Assembly: GCA_017428245.1 (NCBI GenBank)
Contig: JAFRRF010000012.1
Coordinates: forward strand, 1-47,125
Direction: 5' to 3'
Length of the DNA stretch: 47,125 bases
From: Bacteroidales bacterium
GTDB taxonomy: Bacteria; Bacteroidota; Bacteroidia; Bacteroidales; UBA932
Part shown: in pieces, positions 34,642 to 41,521 of the stretch
How the letters are laid out: each line of letters starts with the position of its first letter
Position numbering within the stretch: position 1 is the stretch's first letter
Program-made: the position numbers and the translations under genes
The notes under the pieces: model-generated
Told to the model about the DNA's origin: nothing
Database searches by the model: none
Seen by the model: the letters and a program-made list of their open reading frames with translations, nothing else

Positions 34642-36009
34642 ATGAAAAAGTATTTTCTCTTCTTCCTGCTGCTGACACTGCCGACGGCGGCCTTTTCCCA
34701 GAATCAGCCGCGGGTCTCCGACAAGGAACTGGTCAGCGTCCTTTGGGCGATGGGCCAGATGTATCCCGAGGGTTTCACCCTCAGCCTTGACTCGCTCCGC
34801 CAGCCGGCCCAGGGGCTGGCCGTCTCGTATGCCGCCACGCAGAACAGCTTTGACAGGAAGAGCCTCCCCGCCGTTATCAAACACGCACACGAACACAACA
34901 ATGTCGTGGGTGGCTGGTATAATCCCGAAAATGGAAAATACTATTTCGACAGTTCCCGTGTTTTCCCGGAAGACAGTCTGGAAGCGGCACTGGCTTTCGC
35001 CCGCGAAAACGGACAGCACACCGTGTATGACCTGGCCAAGCAGATCAACGTCAAGAGCAACTACGAGCAGGAGGACATCCGCATCATTCTCGATACAGAT
35101 ATGGGCAGTTCTACCGACGACTTGTTCGCCCTGATGATGCTTTATCGATATATGGATATGCAGCGCTGCAAGCTGCTTGGCGTGATCGTGGACCGGATGG
35201 GCAAGGCCAATGCCGACATCGTGGATGCGATGAATATGTACTACGGCTATCCGGACATTCCCATCGGACTGGAAACCGACGGCGTAAAGAATCCGCCCGT
35301 CTGGATTCCCTACCACAATCTGGCCTACGCCCGGACGATCGACGCCGACCTGATGTTCAAGCGCTCCGTCGGAGACAACGGATCCTATATGGAAGCCTAT
35401 AAACTCTATCGCAAGCTCCTCAGCGAGCAGCCGGACCGGTCGGTGACCATCGCATCCATCGGTTTTGTCACGTCGCTGGCCAACCTGCTCGAATCCGGCC
35501 CGGACGAGTACTCACCCCTGAACGGCGTCGAACTGGTACGATCCAAGGTAAAAACCATCTATGCGATGGGCGGCGTTTTCGGAAAGGCGGTCGAGCCCGA
35601 CTACAACTTCCTGCAGGCCATTGACTTTTCACTCAAGTTCTTCGATCTGCTTCCTAAGGAAGTTGACGTGGTCTTTTCTCCGGGAGAAGTAGGCGATCCG
35701 CTCGATTACCGGCCGGAACAGGTCATCGCCGACCTGGACTGGACTGACTGCCATCCCATCAAATGGACCTATCAGTTCCTCAACTGCGATACGGGCCAGA
35801 AGATGTGGGACCCGCAGGCCGTAATCAACGCCGTGGAAGGGGACGACCTTTATAAACTCTCGCCGCGCGGATGGGTGAAACTGACCCGTAACGGCGAAAC
35901 GATCTTCACCGAAGACCCGAAGGGCAACTGCCGCTATCAGTACCCCGGTGACCCGGTCTGGTGCGATATGGTATTGAAGTATCTCCGGCTGATGTCCATC
36001 CAGCATTAA
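34642..36009 (+). CDS. Exported inosine/uridine-preferring nucleoside hydrolase-like protein with an extra N-terminal module
   Basis: A 455-residue protein with a signal peptide (MKKYFLFFLLLTLPTAAFSQ). Residues about 25-135 form a module I do not recognise, with LSLDSLRQPAQGLAVSYAAT and NVVGGWYNPENGKYYFDSS. From residue 148 it matches nucleoside hydrolases: IILDTDMGSSTDDLFALMML, the Asp-rich calcium site, then TIASIGFVTSLANLL, IYAMGGVF and MWDPQAVINAV. It probably releases bases or ribose from nucleosides in the periplasm. PduO follows after 3 bp, so this gene leads a cobalamin operon. Confidence 0.8.
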   Translation: MKKYFLFFLLLTLPTAAFSQNQPRVSDKELVSVLWAMGQMYPEGFTLSLDSLRQPAQGLAVSYAATQNSFDRKSLPAVIKHAHEHNNVVGGWYNPENGKYYFDSSRVFPEDSLEAALAFARENGQHTVYDLAKQINVKSNYEQEDIRIILDTDMGSSTDDLFALMMLYRYMDMQRCKLLGVIVDRMGKANADIVDAMNMYYGYPDIPIGLETDGVKNPPVWIPYHNLAYARTIDADLMFKRSVGDNGSYMEAYKLYRKLLSEQPDRSVTIASIGFVTSLANLLESGPDEYSPLNGVELVRSKVKTIYAMGGVFGKAVEPDYNFLQAIDFSLKFFDLLPKEVDVVFSPGEVGDPLDYRPEQVIADLDWTDCHPIKWTYQFLNCDTGQKMWDPQAVINAVEGDDLYKLSPRGWVKLTRNGETIFTEDPKGNCRYQYPGDPVWCDMVLKYLRLMSIQH

Positions 36010-36012
36010 ACG

Positions 36013-36606
36013 ATGACACAACGTATTTATACACGGACCGGTGACAGCGGAACCACGGGCATACACGGCGGTTCCCGCGTACCGAAAGACGACATCCGCA
36101 TCGAGGCCAACGGCGACCTGGACGAACTGAACTGCCAGATCGGCGTGGTCCGGGCAATGCTCCGATGCCCGGTCGAACCGGGCATGACGGAAATGCAGTG
36201 GGACGAAGGACTGCATCATATTCAGCAGAATCTGATGACGGTGATGAGCCTTGTAGCGACCCCGTCGGCCGAGCGGGCGAAAAACCCGAATGAGCTGCCG
36301 GAGAATCTGGTGGCCGACTGCGAAGCGGCAATCGACGCGCTGACGGAACAGGCCGGACCGGGCCTGCACTTCCTGCTGCCGGGCGGCACGCCGCTGGCGG
36401 CACAACTGCAGCTGGCACGGGCCGTATGCCGCCGCGCAGAGCGGCATCTCTGGGCGTTGAACCGCCGGGATTCCGTCCCCGAAGAAATCCTGCAATACAT
36501 CAACCGACTTTCCGACCTGTTCTTCGTCATGGCCCGCTGCGAACTGGCCCGCCAGGACTGGCCCGAAGAACGATGGAAAGCCTTCGCCTACAAAAACCGG
36601 AAATGA
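36013..36606 (+). CDS. Cob(I)yrinic acid a,c-diamide adenosyltransferase, PduO type
   Basis: A 197-residue ATP:corrinoid adenosyltransferase. The ATP-binding N-terminus YTRTGDSGTTGIHGG (about 6-20), the EANGDLDELN segment, and the C-terminal RAVCRRAERHLWAL and INRLSDLFFVMAR motifs are all typical of the PduO family. It adds the upper 5'-deoxyadenosyl ligand to cobalt. Its stop overlaps the cobQ start by 3 bases. Confidence 0.93.
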   Translation: MTQRIYTRTGDSGTTGIHGGSRVPKDDIRIEANGDLDELNCQIGVVRAMLRCPVEPGMTEMQWDEGLHHIQQNLMTVMSLVATPSAERAKNPNELPENLVADCEAAIDALTEQAGPGLHFLLPGGTPLAAQLQLARAVCRRAERHLWALNRRDSVPEEILQYINRLSDLFFVMARCELARQDWPEERWKAFAYKNRK

Positions 36607-38108
36607 ACGAGCGCCTGCATCCCGTGATGTTCGCCGGAACCGGCAGCGACGTAGGCAAGAGCATCATCGCCACCGCTTTCTGCCGGATTTTCCGCCAGGA
36701 CGGCTACAATCCGGCGCCGTTCAAGGCGCAGAACATGGCGCTCAATTCTTTCGCCACACCCGAAGGGCTGGAAATCGGACGGGCACAGGCCGTGCAGGCC
36801 GAAGCGGCCGGCGTTCCCTGCCACACCGATATGAACCCCCTGCTGCTGAAACCCCAGAGCGACCACACTTCGCAGGTTGTGCTCAACGGGAAGCCCATCG
36901 GCAACCGCGATGCATACGAATACTTCCGCAAGGAAGGCCGTGAGGAACTGCGCGACGCCGTCTATGCGGCCTACGACCGCCTGGCAGCGCGCCACAACCC
37001 CGTCGTGATGGAAGGCGCCGGAAGTCTGGCCGAGATCAACCTGCGTGATTCCGACCTGGTGAACGTACCGATGGCGATGCATGCGGGCGCTGACATCATC
37101 CTGGTGGGCGACATCGACCGGGGCGGTGTCTTCGCAAGCGTATACGGCTCGGTGATGCTGCTGCGGCCCGAGGAGCGGAAGTACGTCAAGGGTATCCTCA
37201 TCAATAAATTCCGCGGTGACTTGCGGCTCTTTGAAGAAGGGCGCCGGATGCTGGAAGAGCTTTGCGGCATTCCCATACTGGGCGTAGTCCCTTACTACCA
37301 CGATATCCATATCGAGGAGGAAGATTCCGTGGCGCTGGCGGCCAAGTCGGCGGCGGCACAACGGGGCAAGATCAACGTGGCGGTGGTTCTGCTGCGCCAC
37401 ATCAGCAATTTCACGGACTTCAACGTGCTGGAGCGCGATCCCCGGGTCCATCTATTCTATAGCAACAACGTGGATGAGCTGGCCAAGGCCGACATCCTCA
37501 TTCTGCCGGGCAGCAAGAGCACCCTCGACGACTTGTATGAACTCCGGCGCAACGGCGTGGCGCAGGCCATCCTGCGGGCCCGTCGCGAAGGGGCGACCAT
37601 TCTGGGCGTCTGCGGCGGCTACCAGATGATGGGGGTCCAGATCCGCGACCCTCACCACATCGAAGGCCCGATCGAAGCGATGCCCGGACTGGGGCTGCTG
37701 CCGATGATCACGGAGATGCTGCCCGACAAGGTTACCCGCCAGGTCCGCTTCGCAATAGCCGACTCCGCACAGGCCGGCCGTTTCCCGTTCGAAGGGTACG
37801 AAATCCATATGGGCGAGACGATTCCCGTGGAAGGGAGCATCTTCACGCCGCTCAACCGGCTGGAAGACGGTCACGACGACGGTTGTTTCGTAGACGAAAA
37901 GTGCATGGGCAGCTATCTGCACGGACTGCTCGACAATCCAGCGTTCATCGACCGGCTGCTGGCGCCGCACAGCGCCAGACTCACGGAAGCCGCCGCGCAG
38001 TTCGACTATCACGCCTTCAAGGAGACGCAATACGACAAGCTGGCCGCGCACGTGCGCAGGTACGTGGACGTGCCGTTGCTCTACGACATTCTGAAAGGAA
38101 AGCGATGA
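36603..38108 (+). CDS. cobQ: Cobyric acid synthase
   Basis: A 501-residue glutamine-dependent amidotransferase (CbiP/CobQ) that amidates carboxylates b, d, e and g. The N-terminal ATP domain has GTGSDVGKSIIA and APFKAQNMALNS, with VVMEGAGSLAEINLRD later; the C-terminal triad-type glutaminase domain has LPGSKSTLDDL, GVCGGYQMMG (catalytic Cys) and GSYLHGLLDN (catalytic His). The ATG at 36603 overlaps the PduO stop. The frame is open far upstream, but homology begins at this ATG. Confidence 0.96.
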   Translation: MNERLHPVMFAGTGSDVGKSIIATAFCRIFRQDGYNPAPFKAQNMALNSFATPEGLEIGRAQAVQAEAAGVPCHTDMNPLLLKPQSDHTSQVVLNGKPIGNRDAYEYFRKEGREELRDAVYAAYDRLAARHNPVVMEGAGSLAEINLRDSDLVNVPMAMHAGADIILVGDIDRGGVFASVYGSVMLLRPEERKYVKGILINKFRGDLRLFEEGRRMLEELCGIPILGVVPYYHDIHIEEEDSVALAAKSAAAQRGKINVAVVLLRHISNFTDFNVLERDPRVHLFYSNNVDELAKADILILPGSKSTLDDLYELRRNGVAQAILRARREGATILGVCGGYQMMGVQIRDPHHIEGPIEAMPGLGLLPMITEMLPDKVTRQVRFAIADSAQAGRFPFEGYEIHMGETIPVEGSIFTPLNRLEDGHDDGCFVDEKCMGSYLHGLLDNPAFIDRLLAPHSARLTEAAAQFDYHAFKETQYDKLAAHVRRYVDVPLLYDILKGKR

Positions 38109-39169
38109 TTCAAGGGCACGGGGACGACGCATACCGCTTCGGGCGGCCCATCCGGGCGAATTTCAGCTCGAATGTCTACGGTCACGTGGATCTCGCGCCG
38201 CTGAAAGCGCATCTCCGCACGCGTCTCGATGCCATCGGCCATTATCCCGAGCCCGAGCCCTACACCTTGGAAAAAGCCCTCGCCGACCGGCTGGGCATCG
38301 ATTCCGCCGCCGTCTGCGTGACTTCCGGCGCCACCGAAGCCATCTACCTCACCGCCCACGCCTTCGCCGGCAGCCAGACCACCATCCTCCAGCCCACTTT
38401 CAGCGAATATGGCGACGCTTGCAAGCTCTATAATCACCAAATGATTCCCTGCGCGCGGAAGAACCTTTTCAGTCCGGGGACAAGCCCCGAACTGAAAGAA
38501 CCTGCCGCTCCGCCAGGCCAGCGCACGACAGTATGGCTCTGTAATCCGAATAATCCGACGGGAGAGGTCATTCCGAAAGATGAATTGGTAAAGACGATTG
38601 AAGCGCATCCGGAAACGGTTTTCGTCATCGACCAGTCGTATGGTTTTTTTACGCAGGAGCCGCTGCTGAGCACGGCGGAGGCCGTGACGTTGCCCAATGT
38701 CGTCCAGTTCCACTCGATGACCAAACGCTACGCCATGCCGGGCCTCCGGCTGGGCTACATTACCGCCAATCCGCAATTGCTTGAACTTTTACGCGCCGTA
38801 CGCATGCCCTGGTCGGTCAATGCCCTGGCCATCGAAGCGGGCCTGTTCCTGTGCAGTCATCCCGACATCTCCCCCATCGACCGGCCGGCCCTGCTTCGGG
38901 AGACGGAGCGGCTGCGCGGTGATCTCGACGCCATTCCCGGCATTTCGGCCCTGCCGACCCGGACGCATTTCTTCCTCTGCCGCCTCGACCACGGACGGGC
39001 CGCCAATCTCAAGCAATGGCTGGCGGAAGAGCACGGCCTGCTCATCCGTGATGCCGCCAACTTTGAGGGGCTGGACGGGAGGTATTTCCGCATCGCCACA
39101 CAGACGCCGGAAGAAAACGATCTGCTGGTGGAAGCCGTCCGGCAGTATTTGAAATGTAGCGTCCAATGA
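38105..39169 (+). CDS. cobD: Threonine-phosphate decarboxylase-like PLP enzyme
   Basis: A 354-residue class I/II aminotransferase-fold enzyme. The start HGDDAYRFGRPIRANFSSNV is typical of CobD proteins, followed by TSGATEAIYL, WLCNPNNPTG (about 144-153), DQSYGFF and the PLP-lysine motif SMTKRYAMPGLRLGY. It should make (R)-1-aminopropan-2-ol phosphate for the cobinamide side arm; an alternative serine-phosphate substrate is possible. Residues about 116-141 are encoded by a palindromic element just before WLCNPNNPTG. It overlaps cobQ and cbiB by 4 bp each. Confidence 0.88.
   Translation: MIQGHGDDAYRFGRPIRANFSSNVYGHVDLAPLKAHLRTRLDAIGHYPEPEPYTLEKALADRLGIDSAAVCVTSGATEAIYLTAHAFAGSQTTILQPTFSEYGDACKLYNHQMIPCARKNLFSPGTSPELKEPAAPPGQRTTVWLCNPNNPTGEVIPKDELVKTIEAHPETVFVIDQSYGFFTQEPLLSTAEAVTLPNVVQFHSMTKRYAMPGLRLGYITANPQLLELLRAVRMPWSVNALAIEAGLFLCSHPDISPIDRPALLRETERLRGDLDAIPGISALPTRTHFFLCRLDHGRAANLKQWLAEEHGLLIRDAANFEGLDGRYFRIATQTPEENDLLVEAVRQYLKCSVQ
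38451..38527 (+). repeat. Palindromic protein-coding element, copy 2 (in cobD)
   Basis: A 77-bp segment matching the element in cbiJD with one single-base indel in the loop. The stem TTTCAGTCCGGGG (38467-38479) pairs with 38485-38497 around the loop ACAAG, with one mismatch. Compared with the cbiJD copy, one stem pair changes on both sides (CAGG/CCTG against CAGT/ACTG), a compensatory change. The indel shifts the frame of the left arm, while the right arm is read in the same frame in both genes (LKEPSAPP and LKEPAAPP). Confidence 0.8.
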
Positions 39170-40113
39170 ACCATCTCATCGCATTCTTCGCCGGCTGGCT
39201 GGCCGACCTCATCCTGGGCGACCCGGTCTGGCTGCCGCATCCGGTCGTGGGCTTCGGCAAACTGATCGCTGCAGGCGAGAAACGATGGAACAAGGGCGAC
39301 AACCGGCGGCACAAGGGGATGTGGCTCGCCATCGTCCTGGTCGCCGGCGTTTTCCTGGTAACTATTGGTTTGCTGACCGGGATGCGTGTCTTGTCGGAGG
39401 CGCTGCAAATCGGCCACACGCTGCAATATGTATGTGAAGGTGCGCTGGTTTTTTTCTGTCTCGCCGGTACCACGCTCATCCGTGAAGTGCGCGAAGTTTT
39501 CCGGGCCGTCGACCGATCGATCGAAGAAGGCCGCAGGCAAGTGGCCCGCATCGTAGGCCGTGACACATCGGAACTCTCGGCTCAGGAAGTCCGGACGGCC
39601 GCCCTCGAAACGCTGGCTGAAAACCTCAACGACGGCGTCATTGCCCCGCTGTTCTGGCTGGCGATCCTCGGCGTCCCGGGGATGATGGCCTACAAAATGA
39701 TCAACACCCTCGATTCGATGATCGGCTACCGCAACGAACGGTATCTCGAATTCGGACGTTTCGCCGCCCGGCTCGACGACGCGGCCGGTTGGATTCCGGC
39801 GCGGCTCACGGCCTTCCTGATGCTGATGGTCTCGGGACGGCTCGGCCTGCTGCCCTTCGTACGCAAATACGGCCCCCAGCACCTCAGCCCCAACTCCGGC
39901 TGGCCCGAAGCTGCCCTGGCGGGCATCCTCGACTGCCGCTTCGGAGGTCCACACAACTATTTCGGTGAAGAAGTCGTCAAACCCTTCATCGGAGAGAACG
40001 ACCGCCCGCTCACCACTGCCGACATGGAGCGCGCCACCCTGGTCAACCGCCTGGCCGAAATCGTGATGGTGTTTCTTGTTTTACTTTTTTTGTTGCTTCT
40101 CCATATCTTGTAA
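39166..40113 (+). CDS. cbiB: Adenosylcobinamide-phosphate synthase CbiB
   Basis: A 315-residue membrane protein that attaches the aminopropanol arm to adenosylcobyric acid. Typical motifs: AGWLADLILGDPVWLPHPVVGFG at the N-terminus, VGRDTSELSAQEVRTAALETLAEN, NTLDSMIGYRNERY and, near the end, LNPNSGWPEAA-like LSPNSGWPEAALAG with GGPHNYFGE. Five or more hydrophobic segments are seen, the last one at the very C-terminus. It overlaps cobD by 4 bp. Confidence 0.95.
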   Translation: MNHLIAFFAGWLADLILGDPVWLPHPVVGFGKLIAAGEKRWNKGDNRRHKGMWLAIVLVAGVFLVTIGLLTGMRVLSEALQIGHTLQYVCEGALVFFCLAGTTLIREVREVFRAVDRSIEEGRRQVARIVGRDTSELSAQEVRTAALETLAENLNDGVIAPLFWLAILGVPGMMAYKMINTLDSMIGYRNERYLEFGRFAARLDDAAGWIPARLTAFLMLMVSGRLGLLPFVRKYGPQHLSPNSGWPEAALAGILDCRFGGPHNYFGEEVVKPFIGENDRPLTTADMERATLVNRLAEIVMVFLVLLFLLLLHIL

Positions 40114-40116
40114 CCC

Positions 40117-41238
40117 TTGGTAAAGAACTCGTCCATCCTGCTCTTTTTGCTGATGCTCACGCTCGGCAGTCCGGCGAACGCCGCCCCTAAACTGGAGATC
40201 ATCCATTCGGGCGAACGGAAATGGGAGTTGCTGAAGGCTGATTTGGAGCAGGCCAGTTCATCGATCTGTCTGGAGTATTATCACTTCGCCGACGACGCTT
40301 CGGGCCGCGAAATCCGCGACGTCCTTTTGCGCAAGGCAGGGGAAGGAATTCCGATCCGGCTTATCGTCGAAAACGTCGCCCACGGCTTTATGCCCAAGCA
40401 ATTTTTCACCGAGATGGAAAAAGCCGGTGTCGAAGTGCGCTATTTCACAGATCTTGACAGTTGGGATGCCCTCTCCGACATCAACGAGCGTGACCACCGT
40501 AAAATCGCGGTCATCGACTCCCGGATCGGCTACCTGGGCGGGATGAACCTGGCCGACGATTACCATTATCGCTGGCGTGACACGCATCTGCGGCTCGAGG
40601 GCCCGTCCGTGACACAATTGGAACGCGTGTTCTACCGGATGTGGACGGCACGGGGCGGCAAAGGGGCGCCGGAGGAATCTCCCGCTTCCCTGCCGGACGA
40701 CGGGATTGAGATCGTCACCGGCGGGCCTGCCTACCCTGTATTCGTTAAAAAATACCTCGAAGCCCTGCAATCGGCCCGAACCTACGCATATATCGAAACC
40801 CCCTATTTCTGTCCTCCCGACACCCTTGTTTCCGCCCTGAAAACAACTGCGTCCCGCGGCGTCGATGTCCGTATCATCGTCCCGAAAAAGACCGACCACG
40901 GCTTCATGGACCTCGCCAACCAATCGTTTTTTCCGGAACTGCTGGAAGCCGGCATCCGCATTTACGAATATCTTCCCCGCCTCGACCATAGCAAGGTATT
41001 TCTCTGCGACGACGCCCAATGCTGGATCGGCTCCGGCAATTTCGACAACCGGAGCCTGTATCTCAACTATGAGGTCTGTGCCATCATACGCGATGCGGCA
41101 ATCACCACCGCACAAAAGGACTGTTTTTTCAGCCTGTTGAAAGAATGCCACGAAGTCTCCGCCGCCGAAGCAGTCCGCAGATCTAAGGACAGCCGTTTTC
41201 TGGAGAGACTCATCAGGCTGCTGGAATCGCAGCTTTAA
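40117..41238 (+). CDS. Exported phospholipase D-like protein (cardiolipin synthase family), TTG start
   Basis: A 373-residue protein with two HKD catalytic motifs: HRKIAVID (about 127) and HSKVFLCD (about 291), the latter followed by IGSGNFDNRS. It begins with a Sec signal peptide (NSSILLFLLMLTLGSPANA). The only start giving the full signal is TTG at 40117, because a stop codon lies six bases upstream in frame; the next ATG (40153) would remove most of it. It lacks the membrane anchors of classical cardiolipin synthases. It follows cbiB by 3 bp, so it is cotranscribed with cobalamin genes, without an evident functional link. Confidence 0.82.
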   Translation: MVKNSSILLFLLMLTLGSPANAAPKLEIIHSGERKWELLKADLEQASSSICLEYYHFADDASGREIRDVLLRKAGEGIPIRLIVENVAHGFMPKQFFTEMEKAGVEVRYFTDLDSWDALSDINERDHRKIAVIDSRIGYLGGMNLADDYHYRWRDTHLRLEGPSVTQLERVFYRMWTARGGKGAPEESPASLPDDGIEIVTGGPAYPVFVKKYLEALQSARTYAYIETPYFCPPDTLVSALKTTASRGVDVRIIVPKKTDHGFMDLANQSFFPELLEAGIRIYEYLPRLDHSKVFLCDDAQCWIGSGNFDNRSLYLNYEVCAIIRDAAITTAQKDCFFSLLKECHEVSAAEAVRRSKDSRFLERLIRLLESQL

Positions 41239-41261
41239 CGCTCTGTTTGTCGTTTTTTTTA

Positions 41262-41269
41262 TATATTTG
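41262..41269 (+). promoter_or_regulatory. -7 box of the btuB operon
   Basis: TATATTTG matches the -7 consensus and lies about 15 bp upstream of the riboswitch, so the whole aptamer would be transcribed. Confidence 0.55.
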
Positions 41270-41283
41270 TAGCCGTTTTGGTA

Positions 41284-41512
41284 ACCGGACCATTATATAT
41301 GTGTCCGGCGCAAGGGAACCCGGTGAAAGACCGGGGCTGTACCTGCAGCTGTGATCCCCATTCGGGGTCCGTTTCAAAATCGCCACTGAGCGCAGCACGC
41401 CGCCTTTCTGAAGGCGTTCCGGCTGCAAGGCTTGGGAAGGCGGAGCGGACCGGGGAAAGCCAGAAGACCTGCCGGAACGAGAAAAAGATTCGCCCGCTCA
41501 GGAACAAGCGGG
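41284..41512 (+). promoter_or_regulatory. Cobalamin riboswitch
   Basis: Core elements of the class are present in order: AAGGGAA (41312-41318), GGTGAAAGACC (41322-41332), GCTGT-C repeats around 41337-41352, GCCACTG (41382-41388), GGGAAGGC (41434-41441) and the B12 box AGCCAGAAGACCTGCC (41458-41473). A final hairpin CCCGCT (41493-41498) / AGCGGG (41507-41512) sits just before the btuB ribosome site, consistent with translational control: cobalamin bound means low receptor synthesis. Confidence 0.92.
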
Positions 41513-41521
41513 AGCGGAAAA

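Noticed and set aside
41432-41521. Upstream extension of the btuB reading frame
   Set aside because: It lies in the riboswitch and gives a basic non-signal sequence; the ATG at 41522 starts a clear signal peptide.
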